64,000 nucleotides of DNA from Ruegeria_C sp041537905 (GCF_041537905.1 NZ_JBGRUO010000011.1:83434-147433), one strand, 5' to 3'. Positions 36,822 through 45,361 are shown, counted from the first letter of the stretch. The notes: generated from the sequence alone by a model not told the origin. Translations and numbers: made by a program.

Positions 36822-37343
36822 ATGTTTCTGGAACTGATCGCAACGGTGTTTGCCGGGATCGCAACGGCAGGTGTGGTGATGCTGCTGAACCGGGTGCTGG
36901 GCGGGCGGCTGCCCAAATGGCTGGCCCCGGTCGGGGCCGGTCTGGCGATGATCGCGGTCACCATCTCCAGCGAGTATAGCTGGTATGGGCGTACCGCCGC
37001 CGCCCTGCCCGAAGATGTCGAGGTGATCGAGACCGTGGACAGCCGCGCGATCTATCGCCCCTGGACTTATGTCGCGCCTTATGTCGACCGGTTTGCCGCG
37101 CTGGACCACGCCTCGGTCCAGACCAACCCGACCCTGCCCGATCAGCGCCTGGCCGATCTCTATTTCTTTGGCCGCTGGGCGGCGGTGTCAAAACTGCCGG
37201 TCCTGGTGGATTGCGCCGGATCGCGGCGCGCAAATCTGGTCGATGGTGCGCGCTTCGGTGATGATGGCGCAGTGCTGGATGCCGACTGGGTCGCCGCCGA
37301 TGACGGCGATGCGGTGCTCCGGGCGCTCTGCGGAGATGCATGA
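36822..37343 (+). CDS. Small membrane protein of unknown function
   Basis: This 173-residue protein has two hydrophobic helices at the N-terminus (about residues 5-25 and 37-50) and a soluble acidic C-terminal domain with WTYVAPYVDRF and LVDCAGSRRANLVDG. Such proteins occur between DUF294 genes and sensor-exonuclease genes in related organisms; I know no function. GGAGG lies 8 bases before the ATG and the stop overlaps the next start by 4 bases (ATGA), which indicates a shared role. Confidence 0.8.
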   Translation: MFLELIATVFAGIATAGVVMLLNRVLGGRLPKWLAPVGAGLAMIAVTISSEYSWYGRTAAALPEDVEVIETVDSRAIYRPWTYVAPYVDRFAALDHASVQTNPTLPDQRLADLYFFGRWAAVSKLPVLVDCAGSRRANLVDGARFGDDGAVLDADWVAADDGDAVLRALCGDA

Positions 37344-38755
37344 TGTTGGGCGGTCTCAGCCTGCGTCTGCGCGTCTTTCTCTTCTTCTGCCTGCTGGCTG
37401 TAGGTGGGCTGGGCCTGACCAGCGTGGCGCTGTATCTGGGATCGGCACGCGCGCCTGTCTCGGGCGTGCCGCAGGCCTTCGTCTTCTCGGGGCTGCTCAT
37501 CGGCTTCGGTCTGCTGGCGCTGATCGCAGGGATCTGGCTGCTGTTTGACGAAAACGTCGCCAAGCCGATTGAGCGGCTCGCGGCGTCACTGCGGGCCCGC
37601 GAAGCAGCAGCGCTGGACCTTGAGATCGATACCGACGCCGCGCGCTATCTGGGCGATCTGGCCCCCGCCGCCGCCGGGCTTGCGGGGCGCGTCTCCGATC
37701 AGACCCTGGCAACGGCACAGGCTGTCGCCTCGGAAACAGCACGGTTGAAGGCCGAAAAGGATCGGCTGACAGCGCTGCTGACCGATATCCCGGTGGCGAT
37801 GGTCCTGGTCAGCCCTGCCCACCAGATCGTGCTTTATGACGGGCAGGCCGCAGAGGTTCTGGCGCAGATCGCCCCGCCCCGCCTCAACGCCTCGCTCTTT
37901 GACTATCTCAAGCGGGAGAGCCTTGAAGCCGCCCATGCCCGCCTGAACAAGACCGGACAGGATGTGAGCGCTCAGATCACCAGTATCGACGGCAGGCAAA
38001 GCTACGCTGCGCGTTTGAGGCCGCTGGGCGCGGGCGCCGGATACCTGCTGATCTTTGACGAAAGCGTGGCCCGGATCGCCCCGGAAGAGGCCCGCCCGCT
38101 GGTTTACGATTTCGATCTGCTCGAAACGCCGGGCGATGAGGCGATCGAAGCGCGCAACCTGGATGAGCTCTGCTTTGTTGTCTTCGACACCGAGACCACC
38201 GGCTTACTGCCACACAAGGACGCGGTGGTGCAGATCGGCGCGGTGCGCGTGCTACGCGGGCGGCTGGTCAGCGGCGAGGTGTTTGACACGCTGGTCGATC
38301 CCGGCAGGCCAATTCCACCCGCCTCGACCCGGGTGCATCGGGTCACGGATGCGATGGTTCAGGGCGCGCCGGATTTTGCGGAGGCCGGGCGGCAATTTCA
38401 CCATTTCGCCCGCGACGCGGTAGTCGTGGCCCATAACGCGCCATTCGACATGGCATTTCTGCGCCGCGACGCCAAGCTGATGGGCGTGACCTGGGATCAT
38501 CCCATTCTGGATACCGTGCTGCTCTCGGCGGTGCTGTTCGGGGCCAGCGAGACCCACACACTGGACGCGCTTTGCGACCGGCTTGGCGTGACCATCCCCG
38601 AGAACCTGCGCCACACCGCCCTCGGCGATGCGCAGGCCACGGCAGAGGTTCTGGTGGCGATGCTGCCAATGCTGTCGGCGCGTGGGTTCAAAACTTTTGG
38701 CGAGGTAATCACCCAGACGCGCAAACACGGCAGGCTGCTGGAGGACCTCAACTGA
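37340..38755 (+). CDS. Membrane-tethered PAS-like / DnaQ exonuclease
   Basis: The 471-residue protein has two membrane helices (about residues 10-32 and 48-70), a HAMP-like linker, a PAS-like segment (about 140-235, DIPVAMVLVSPAHQIVLYDGQ) and a C-terminal DEDDh exonuclease with Asp283 and Glu285 (VFDTETTG), HNAPFDMAFLRRD and HTALGDAQATAEV. The build resembles a sensor kinase whose kinase domain has been replaced by an exonuclease of the PolC/DnaQ type. It may cleave a signalling nucleotide or oligonucleotide in response to a membrane cue. It is coupled to the upstream small membrane protein. Confidence 0.88.
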   Translation: MMLGGLSLRLRVFLFFCLLAVGGLGLTSVALYLGSARAPVSGVPQAFVFSGLLIGFGLLALIAGIWLLFDENVAKPIERLAASLRAREAAALDLEIDTDAARYLGDLAPAAAGLAGRVSDQTLATAQAVASETARLKAEKDRLTALLTDIPVAMVLVSPAHQIVLYDGQAAEVLAQIAPPRLNASLFDYLKRESLEAAHARLNKTGQDVSAQITSIDGRQSYAARLRPLGAGAGYLLIFDESVARIAPEEARPLVYDFDLLETPGDEAIEARNLDELCFVVFDTETTGLLPHKDAVVQIGAVRVLRGRLVSGEVFDTLVDPGRPIPPASTRVHRVTDAMVQGAPDFAEAGRQFHHFARDAVVVAHNAPFDMAFLRRDAKLMGVTWDHPILDTVLLSAVLFGASETHTLDALCDRLGVTIPENLRHTALGDAQATAEVLVAMLPMLSARGFKTFGEVITQTRKHGRLLEDLN

Positions 38756-38887
38756 AGCAGAACATGCGGCCTCGCCTTGATGCGATGAAAACCGGGATGT
38801 TCAAGATACGTACCCTCAAGAACTCTGTGGTGTCACCCGCTGCGCTATGGGCGGCGGACAAGCAGCTGACCTTTCCGCCGATGCCCA

Positions 38888-40216
38888 TCACTTCTTCTTG
38901 TTATGCGCCCGCAATTCCTTGACAATCTCAGCCGTGATCTGTTTTTCGTAAGCCCTGAGCATCTCTTGGAAAATGTCATCGGCCAGACCGGATTTCATCG
39001 CCTCGTCCGCAGCGCGATGCGCCACCTCTTCGGCGGACTTTCCCTGCAGTTTCTTGCCGCCCTGGGCCACGAAATTCCTGGTATGCCCGTCCCATAGCTT
39101 TTTCAGTGCACCCGAGGTCAGCAGTTTCATCACCCCGCCGACACCGACCCGTGTCAGAACCTTGATCGTGGCCCGGCGCGACACATCGGCCAGCAGCTTG
39201 GTTCCGGCCTTGGCGCCGATCTGCAGCTCGGCCTCGATCACCTTTCGTGACGCCCCGGTGAAGAACCGCCCGATACCGCGCGAAAACTGCGTGCCCGCCA
39301 GACGGTTGGCATGAGCGGTGATGAAGCGGCTCGACCCGACCTGCCGCGCCAGAAAGTTCATTCCGTATTTTCCGATGGCACCCGCGATTGCCCCTGAAAC
39401 TGCCCCGGTGGCGGCGCGTTTCAACGCCCGGTTCAGCAGTTCCGACCCGGATGTGGTTTTCACACCAGCCGAACTCTGGCCGACGATCTCGGCCCCGTCA
39501 TAGGCCAGCCCAACGCTGGTGTTTGCCGTGGCCCCGACAAGGATCGCCGCCGGAATGCTGGCCGGCGCGGTGATGGTTACCGCTGCGATCGTTCCGCACA
39601 TCATGCCGACATCGCGGGTGAATTCCAGCGCGTCAGTGGCCGTTTCGGCTCCGCCGATCAACCCGTCGACCCAGGCATGAACCGCGCGGCTATATGCATA
39701 GACCGCCTTGCCGGTCGGCTCGATCGTCTTGGCGATCACCTTGTAATTCCGGCTGTTGACTGCACCGGTCAGTTTCTTGAAGGCCGCCTCGGCCTTCTTG
39801 CGCTGGCTGACCGGTGGGTCCCCCGCCGCCAGCCCGGCAATGGCCGCCACGATCCACTGATCCTCGTTGATCTTGGTCTGTGCATCATGCCGGTCGCGGG
39901 CGCTGGTCATCGTCACCAGAATACGGCGATAGGCGCGATCAATATCCCGGTGCCGCTGCAACAGCCATTTCTGGTATTTTTTCTGGCCAACAATGCTCTC
40001 TCCCTTGGGACCGGGAATGCGATAGGCCTTTGCCTTGGGGTTGGGGTGCCAGACGATATCGCCCTTGTTCAGGGCCTTTTTCGACATCAGCGTTTTGGCA
40101 ATGCGTTTGTTGCCCGGATAGCTGGTCAGAACCTTGGCATCCTTGATCCTGAACTGTTTGACGAGCGACTGCAGCGTCTCGCCGCCCTTGGCCTTGTACT
40201 GAATCCAGAGGCTCAT
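38888..40216 (-). CDS. LysM-like protein with glycine-rich hydrophobic core; candidate exported effector
   Basis: I do not recognise a named family. The 442 residues begin, without a signal peptide, with a LysM-like module (GGETLQSLVKQFRIKDAKVL to KGDIVWHP, about residues 11-58) of the kind found at the head of proteins loaded by contractile injection systems. A basic helical section follows, then a hydrophobic, Ala/Gly/Thr-rich stretch (about 203-238), a second one (about 270-290), and a long basic helical tail ending in HNKKK. A LysM head plus an amphipathic core suggests a pore-forming or membrane-active toxin. No secretion genes are adjacent. A methyltransferase gene lies 97 bases upstream on the same strand. 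Confidence 0.65.
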   Translation of the reverse strand: MSLWIQYKAKGGETLQSLVKQFRIKDAKVLTSYPGNKRIAKTLMSKKALNKGDIVWHPNPKAKAYRIPGPKGESIVGQKKYQKWLLQRHRDIDRAYRRILVTMTSARDRHDAQTKINEDQWIVAAIAGLAAGDPPVSQRKKAEAAFKKLTGAVNSRNYKVIAKTIEPTGKAVYAYSRAVHAWVDGLIGGAETATDALEFTRDVGMMCGTIAAVTITAPASIPAAILVGATANTSVGLAYDGAEIVGQSSAGVKTTSGSELLNRALKRAATGAVSGAIAGAIGKYGMNFLARQVGSSRFITAHANRLAGTQFSRGIGRFFTGASRKVIEAELQIGAKAGTKLLADVSRRATIKVLTRVGVGGVMKLLTSGALKKLWDGHTRNFVAQGGKKLQGKSAEEVAHRAADEAMKSGLADDIFQEMLRAYEKQITAEIVKELRAHNKKK

Positions 40217-40313
40217 AAAAATCCGCCATCATTAACAAACCAATCTGTAGAGCCTACCCGAAAAAGCCGTGTTTGTCATCTTGAGCGAAACAGCGGGCCG
40301 CGCATCGCCGGTT

Positions 40314-40970
40314 TCAGAGCTTCTTCCAGACCCCGTGACCATCCCCTTTGGCGATCAGCTTGCGCGAGCTGTCCAACGACACATCCATGAACGAGGCGAT
40401 ATAGGCCCCCGGTTTCATGGTCTCGATCAGATGGCGTTCGAATTTCTTCTGCAATTTGTCTTCGCTGAAGGGTTTGTAGAAATAGATGATGTCATAAGAG
40501 CCGTAATCGAAGCTCATAGCGTCATCGTGGAAAATATCCTGACCAAGATCAAAATACCGCCGGCCCCGTTCGACATAGGTTTCCGAATAGTCAAACCCGA
40601 CGATCTTGTCGAAGTTGAACTTGTCCGTCGCCCGAAGCAGATGCAGATTGCGCCCGATTCCGCACCCGACCTCAATGAAACTGCAGGGCCGGTGCAGAAC
40701 ATCGCTGTGCTTGTAATCCGGGTCCAGCGACAGCGCCCGTTCCAGATCATACATCAGGCCAAAAAAGGAATTGATGTCGATGGGGATGTAGTCGAACTGC
40801 CCGTCGCGGTTTTCGATCTCAAGCTCGCTCCAGTCGCCAATCGCATTCAGGGCGGCGGCCAGTATCTTCTTTTCCTCGTTGGCGCGTTCGGCGATCCGGA
40901 ACAATTCGGCAAGATCCTCCCTTATGCGCAAAAGGTCGAAATCCTCCGGCAAAGCATCCATGCGTTCCAT
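40314..40970 (-). CDS. Class I SAM-dependent methyltransferase
   Basis: The 218-residue protein has the SAM-binding motif I FIEVGCGIGRN (about residues 97-107), an acidic residue after strand 2 (VGFDYSE), and DIIYFYKPF in the place of motif IV. The N-terminal 90 residues are helical and include DINSFFGLMYDLERAL. The substrate is unknown. AGGAGG lies 8 bases before the start. It precedes the LysM-like candidate effector gene on the same strand, so the two may form one unit. Confidence 0.82.
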   Translation of the reverse strand: MERMDALPEDFDLLRIREDLAELFRIAERANEEKKILAAALNAIGDWSELEIENRDGQFDYIPIDINSFFGLMYDLERALSLDPDYKHSDVLHRPCSFIEVGCGIGRNLHLLRATDKFNFDKIVGFDYSETYVERGRRYFDLGQDIFHDDAMSFDYGSYDIIYFYKPFSEDKLQKKFERHLIETMKPGAYIASFMDVSLDSSRKLIAKGDGHGVWKKL

Positions 40971-41120
40971 AACACCGCCTCCTCGTCAAATCGCTTTCTG
41001 AAAACCCGTCAGCGTCCCGCAACTATGCGCCTTCGCGCCGGATTGGCAATCCACCGGCCGGATTAACCCGATCAGTTCGCCCGTACAGCGCCCGCGCAAA
41101 CCTGGTCTACGCCACATAGA

Positions 41121-41142
41121 CCGCGCCGATGCATCGGCGCGG
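41121..41142 (-). terminator. Perfect 22-base palindrome downstream of mrp
   Basis: CCGCGCCGAT and ATCGGCGCGG meet at a central GC. The hairpin starts 16 bases after the mrp stop and has no T tract. It probably ends or protects the mrp mRNA. Confidence 0.6.
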
Positions 41143-41157
41143 CATTGCTTGTATCGC

Positions 41158-42219
41158 TCAGGCCTGACCCTTGGCGATCAGGTCACGGGCGATCTTGCGA
41201 AACGCCTCGGCCTGCTTGCTGTCGGGTTTGCTGACCACGATCGGCGCACCGTCATCGGCGGCGACCCGGATATCGAGATGCAGCGGAATCTCTCCCAACA
41301 GCGGCACATTCAGCGCCTTGGCCTCTGCCGCAACACCGCCATGGCCGAACACATGCTCCTCATGACCGCATTTCGAGCAGATATGGGTGGACATATTCTC
41401 GATCATGCCATGGATCGGCGTCTTGAGTTGGCGGAACATGTCGATCCCCTTACGGGCATCGATCAGCGCCACATCCTGCGGGGTGGAGACTACGATGGCC
41501 CCGTCCACCGCAAATTTCTGGCTGAGCGTCAGCTGCACGTCACCGGTGCCCGGCGGCAGATCGACGATCAGCACATCCAGCGCCCCCCATTGCACCTGCC
41601 CCATCATCTGCTGCAAGGCCCCCATCAGCATCGGGCCGCGCCAGACCACGGCCTGATCTTCGTTGGTCATCAGCCCCATCGACATCATGGTCACACCATG
41701 ATTGCGCAGCGGCAGGATCGTCTTGCCATCTGGGCTGGCCGGACGCCCCGAGACCCCCAGCATACGCGGTTGAGACGGCCCATAGACATCGGCATCCAGC
41801 AGACCCACACGCCGCCCCTCGCCAGCCAGAGCGCAGGCCAGATTGGCCGAGACGGTGGATTTGCCCACCCCGCCCTTGCCGCTGGCGATAGCGACGATCC
41901 GGTCCACGCCCGGCACCGGCTGCGGGCCGGTCTGCGATGGTTTTGGTTTCGGCTTCAGCTCGGGCGGCGCTTTCTCGGCATGGGCCGTCAACATGGCCGA
42001 GACATTTTCTACCCCGTCCACCGCCCGCGCCGCGCGTTCAGCCACGGCGCGCACAGCCTCCATCTGCTCTGCCAGCTTGGGGTCGATCTCCATCACGAAG
42101 CGCACGGTGTCACCGTCGACATTCAGCGCCCGCACGATACCGGCGCTGACGATGTCCTGCCCCGAGACCGGGTCGGTGATCTTCTTGAGGTTGGCCAGAA
42201 CCGCGTCGCGAATGCTCAT
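41158..42219 (-). CDS. mrp: Mrp/ApbC iron-sulfur cluster carrier ATPase
   Basis: The 353-residue protein has an N-terminal MIP18/DUF59 domain (about residues 3-75), a Pro/Lys-rich linker, and a deviant Walker P-loop ATPase domain with GKGGVGKST, DADVYGPSQPRMLG, DLPPGTGD and the cluster-binding CSKC (about residue 280). It carries and transfers Fe-S clusters to apo-proteins. It overlaps the DUF6494 gene by 4 bases, which points to joint translation. Confidence 0.95.
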   Translation of the reverse strand: MSIRDAVLANLKKITDPVSGQDIVSAGIVRALNVDGDTVRFVMEIDPKLAEQMEAVRAVAERAARAVDGVENVSAMLTAHAEKAPPELKPKPKPSQTGPQPVPGVDRIVAIASGKGGVGKSTVSANLACALAGEGRRVGLLDADVYGPSQPRMLGVSGRPASPDGKTILPLRNHGVTMMSMGLMTNEDQAVVWRGPMLMGALQQMMGQVQWGALDVLIVDLPPGTGDVQLTLSQKFAVDGAIVVSTPQDVALIDARKGIDMFRQLKTPIHGMIENMSTHICSKCGHEEHVFGHGGVAAEAKALNVPLLGEIPLHLDIRVAADDGAPIVVSKPDSKQAEAFRKIARDLIAKGQA

Positions 42220-42413
42220 GCGTCGCCATCCTTGATGGTGCCGGTGACCACATGTTCCACCTCAAGCCCGTCGACGGTCAGTACCATCTTGACCTCGTAG
42301 GCGCCGCCCGCTGGCGTGCCTGCCTTGCGCAGGCCCTCTTCGATCGCCTGCTGGCTGGTCACGCCAACCTGCTTGAGGAATTTGCGCATCGACATGTTGT
42401 AATCGCCGCTCAT
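42216..42413 (-). CDS. Small DUF6494 protein
   Basis: The 65-residue protein reads MSGDYNMSMRKFLKQVGVTSQQ and continues with a short beta-rich tail (YEVKMVLTVDGLEVEHVVTG). It is the size and pattern of DUF6494 proteins, which are often coded just before mrp. Its role is unknown, but coupling to an Fe-S carrier suggests a helper in the same process. The ATG at 42413 follows AAGGAGAG; the longer frame upstream is not supported. Confidence 0.85.
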   Translation of the reverse strand: MSGDYNMSMRKFLKQVGVTSQQAIEEGLRKAGTPAGGAYEVKMVLTVDGLEVEHVVTGTIKDGDA

Positions 42414-42856
42414 GGCTGTACTCTCCTTGATCCTGTGCGAAGCAAGACCCCCTGCCCGCCGGGCCGAGGCCTGGGTCGCGCCCATATGTGCCTGAGCCTC
42501 AGGCGCTTCACCACCCCTTCTCTACGCCAAAGGGCAGAAAGGGCAGGTTTAGTTCTCAATTCCGGCAGATCGCGGCAAGTCTGTCCATGTTGCTGTTAGA
42601 GGTTATCGCAATAGCGTCCCCAATTTCGCTGACATTGTTGGGCCTGTCCGCCTCCGAATCCGACTCCCTCTGCATTGGACCTAAAAACGCGCAGGGGCCA
42701 TCGTCTGGCACCTGTGATGGGTTTAGAAATTGCCCTACATCGACTTGCTTGGTCTGCCGCTCTCTGACGCAGCGTGAACGCGCAGTTTTCATTCGCAAAC
42801 TGAAGCAGAACATGGCAAAGCTATTGATTATTGTATGAATTCCCAGGTGATGTGTG
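42414..42856. other. Intergenic low-GC segment with degraded-looking sequence
   Basis: About 440 bases lie between DUF6494 and the Imm26-like gene. Two short opposite frames of 80-120 codons cover part of it (around 42490-42840), but neither has a ribosome site or recognisable domain, and codon use is unlike the neighbours. It may be the remnant of an inserted element. It also holds the mrp operon promoter, for which I could not define boxes. Confidence 0.4.
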
Positions 42857-43378
42857 ATGCCGAAGAAGAGTTATGTAGGCGAACTTTTTGAGTTCCAGGT
42901 CGGCGAGCGGCTAGCATATGGGTTGTGCACTCATGAGATGGAACAAGGCTGGGGTCCATATATGGGTCAACTGGTCTGCTTTTTTGAAGGAGCGGAACCA
43001 GCACCGCTGGAAGACCCCTCGAAGGTTCTGGATCGGCCTGTCTTTACCACGGCCTATGCGCCCATTCCCCATATGCTGAAGGACAATGAAGCGCGCAAGG
43101 TTGCGGATGTTGTGATCCCAGAGGACCTCAGCGTCCCACCGTTTATGCGAGAAGGAGGAGGGGATCTGGGGCCATACTGTTTAGCCAATGCGCTTAACCC
43201 GGAGCAACCCGTCGAAAACTCGATACCCGAAAAAGCTATTAGATTTGTACCAGATCTAGGGCTCATAGGGGCTGGCGCTCTGGAACGTATATATCGTTTT
43301 AATCTGACTCCTGAACGTGAATACGATATTGAGATGGGGTTGTATGTGTTGGACGAAGAGCGGGACGCCGTTTTTTAG
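42857..43378 (+). CDS. Imm26-like immunity protein, orphan
   Basis: The 173-residue protein starts at the ATG 42857, with AGGTGA 6 bases upstream; a GTG one codon earlier is also possible. It shows the opening GELFEFQVGERLAYGL, then GQLVCFFEG, then KVADVVIPEDLSVPPFMREGG. This resembles the Imm26 family of immunity proteins against polymorphic toxins (conserved 'g-d-x-f-x-i-p-l-x-x-g-x-x-a-y-g' and 'p-l-P-e-e-l-x-x-P-p-x-f'). No cognate toxin is adjacent. GC content is clearly lower than in the surrounding genes, which suggests horizontal gain. The family assignment is tentative. Confidence 0.5.
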   Translation: MPKKSYVGELFEFQVGERLAYGLCTHEMEQGWGPYMGQLVCFFEGAEPAPLEDPSKVLDRPVFTTAYAPIPHMLKDNEARKVADVVIPEDLSVPPFMREGGGDLGPYCLANALNPEQPVENSIPEKAIRFVPDLGLIGAGALERIYRFNLTPEREYDIEMGLYVLDEERDAVF

Positions 43379-43426
43379 CCCATGCCAAGAATTTGTCCTG
43401 GCGAGTGAATGGGTTGGCAAGCCGTT

Positions 43427-44215
43427 TCAATGGTTCGAGCTTGCGCCCGTGCCCTTGCAGATATCTGCGATGGGTCCGGCGTTTTGATTAGCGGCAAGAA
43501 CCATACCCGGCGCGAGCAGGAAACGTGACAGATCAGGGTGCTCGACGACGCCGCCTGCAGCCCGTACCAGCACAAGCCCGGCGGCTGCGTCCCAGACATT
43601 CAGCGAGGGTTCGTAATAGGCCTCGACCCGTCCGCTGGCGACGGACATCAGCCCGATGGTCGCCGCGCCCTGCCTGCGATACTCGCACCCGGATTCAAGC
43701 AGGCGGCCGATCCGGTCCAGATGATCGCTCAGACCAACGCGCTGGGAATAGCCCAGAACAACCATGCTCTGATCGAAGTCGACGCGGTCCGAGACGCTGA
43801 TCTGCGCGTCGTTCAGCCGCGCGGGCTGGCCGGTTCGGGCGCTGGCAAGCGCCCTGTGATCGGGTGCGAAGATCACGCCGTGGGTCAGGTCCGCCCCGTC
43901 GAAATAGCCGATCGACACAGCCCAGTCCGGCATGTCGCGCATGTAGTTCGCCGTGCCGTCAATCGGGTCGATGATCCAGCAGGCGGCAGCATCTCCGGTC
44001 AGACCGCCCTCTTCACCCAACACCGAGTCATCTGGATAGGCATCGGCAATCGCCTCGCGGATCAGCGTTTCGACAGCAAGATCTGCGGCGGTGACAAAAT
44101 CCTGCGGACCCTTGGTGTCGATGGCCAACCCATCGGGATGCTGGCGCAGATCAACCGCCAACTGCCCCGCCTGTCGCGCGAGGGTTTCGGCAAATTTCAG
44201 CCGTGTGTCGGGCAT
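43427..44215 (-). CDS. Inositol monophosphatase family protein
   Basis: The 262-residue protein has the two metal-site motifs of the family, WIIDPIDGTANY (about residues 79-90) and WDAAAGLVLVRAAGG (about 208-222), plus the GEEGG Glu pair near residue 68. It should be a magnesium-dependent phosphatase acting on inositol phosphate, histidinol phosphate or 3'-phosphoadenosine-5'-phosphate. AAGGACC precedes the ATG. It lies 99 bases from the end of the pyrimidine ABC operon; a terminator separates them. Confidence 0.92.
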   Translation of the reverse strand: MPDTRLKFAETLARQAGQLAVDLRQHPDGLAIDTKGPQDFVTAADLAVETLIREAIADAYPDDSVLGEEGGLTGDAAACWIIDPIDGTANYMRDMPDWAVSIGYFDGADLTHGVIFAPDHRALASARTGQPARLNDAQISVSDRVDFDQSMVVLGYSQRVGLSDHLDRIGRLLESGCEYRRQGAATIGLMSVASGRVEAYYEPSLNVWDAAAGLVLVRAAGGVVEHPDLSRFLLAPGMVLAANQNAGPIADICKGTGASSNH

Positions 44216-44266
44216 GAGAAGGTCCTTTCGAAGCCGATATGCGTGATATCCAGCAGTTCCCGCAAT

Positions 44267-44291
44267 AGAAAACGGGGCCCGAAAGGCCCCG
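44267..44291 (-). terminator. Rho-independent terminator of the pyrimidine operon
   Basis: Read on the minus strand, CGGGGCC and GGCCCCG form a 7-bp stem with a 5-base loop followed by TTTTCTATT. It begins 23 bases after the binding-protein stop and ends the leftward operon that starts at the carbamoylase gene. Confidence 0.85.
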
Positions 44292-44314
44292 CTTCGATGG
44301 GTTTCAAAGCAGCG

Positions 44315-45301
44315 TTAGTTCAGCGCCTTGTCGGTGATGTCATGGGTCCAGGCGCCTTCGGGCGCCTTGGTAATCACCGGGTCCGAGCCACCGGCGAGCA
44401 GCGTATTCACCGTGCGGTCGAAATCAGCCGGGTCCAGCTTGCCGTTGCTGCCTGCGGTCAGCTTGGCGATCTCGCCCATCATCCGCACCTGATGCGCTTC
44501 GGTCTGGGCGCCGGTCTCGTCATTGTCCAGAACGATGCCCGCCGCTTCCTCGGGGTTTTCCTCGGCATATTTCCAGCCCTTCATCGAGGCCTTGACGAAC
44601 CGCGCCATCTTGTCGGCAAAGGCGGGATCGGCGAGGTTTTCTTCCAGCACATAGATGCCGTCCTCCAGCGTGGCGACGCCCATGTCTTCGTATTTGAAGG
44701 TCACCAGTTCATCCTCGGAAACGCCCGCATCCAGCACCTGACCGTATTCGTTATAGGTCATGGTCGAGATGCAGTCGGCCTGCCGCTGCAGCAGCGGATC
44801 AACGTTGAAACCCTGTTTCAGCACGGTGACGCCGTCATCGCCGCCATCGGTGGGGATACCTTCCTGGCTCATCCAGCTCAGGAACGGGTATTCATTGCCG
44901 AAGAACCACACGCCAATGGTCTTGCCCTTGAAATCCTGAGGCCCGGTGATGCCGGTATCCTTCCAGCAGGTCAGCATGAGGCCGGACGTCTTGAAAGGCT
45001 GCGCAATATTGACCACCGGCAGGCCCTTTTCCCGCGCCGCCAGCGCCGAGGGCATCCAGTTCAGCATCGCATCCGCGCCGCCACCGGCCAGAACCTGCGG
45101 CGGGGCGATATCGGGACCGCCAGGCAGAATCGTCACATCCAGTCTCTCTTCCTCGTAAAACCCCTTATCCAGCGCCACATAATAGCCGGCAAATTGCGCC
45201 TGCGTCACCCATTGCAATTGCAGCTTTACCTCATCGGCGGCCAGTGCCGGGCTAGCGGCCAGTGACAATGCCAGCGCGGCCCCACTCAGTAGCTTTTTCA
45301 T
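44315..45301 (-). CDS. ABC importer substrate-binding protein (NMT1/THI5-like), pyrimidine/hydantoin type
   Basis: From the ATG at 45301 (AAGGAGAG) the protein has 328 residues with a signal peptide ending at ALA/ADEVKLQLQW. The NMT1/THI5-like pattern is visible: WVTQAQFAGYYVALDKGFYEEE, GPDIAPPQVLAGGGADAMLNW. Relatives bind thiamine-pyrimidine precursors, hydantoins or pyrimidines. The operon context (dihydropyrimidinase, carbamoylase, two permeases, ATPase) argues for a pyrimidine or its reduced derivative. It is last in the operon. Confidence 0.9.
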   Translation of the reverse strand: MKKLLSGAALALSLAASPALAADEVKLQLQWVTQAQFAGYYVALDKGFYEEERLDVTILPGGPDIAPPQVLAGGGADAMLNWMPSALAAREKGLPVVNIAQPFKTSGLMLTCWKDTGITGPQDFKGKTIGVWFFGNEYPFLSWMSQEGIPTDGGDDGVTVLKQGFNVDPLLQRQADCISTMTYNEYGQVLDAGVSEDELVTFKYEDMGVATLEDGIYVLEENLADPAFADKMARFVKASMKGWKYAEENPEEAAGIVLDNDETGAQTEAHQVRMMGEIAKLTAGSNGKLDPADFDRTVNTLLAGGSDPVITKAPEGAWTHDITDKALN

Positions 45302-45361
45302 TCTCTTCTCTCCTTGTTGATCTCTTTGCCCCGTTTCCGAGGTCGTTTTCATTTTCCCCGA

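Noticed and set aside
39677..40390. 237-codon plus-strand frame across the LysM-like gene
   Set aside because: No ribosome site or domain. The minus-strand frame has a coherent LysM-like start and hydrophobic core, so this is a shadow.
42488..42838. 116-codon plus-strand frame before the Imm26-like gene
   Set aside because: No ribosome site, mixed composition, and an equal-quality opposite frame in the same place; not supported as a gene.
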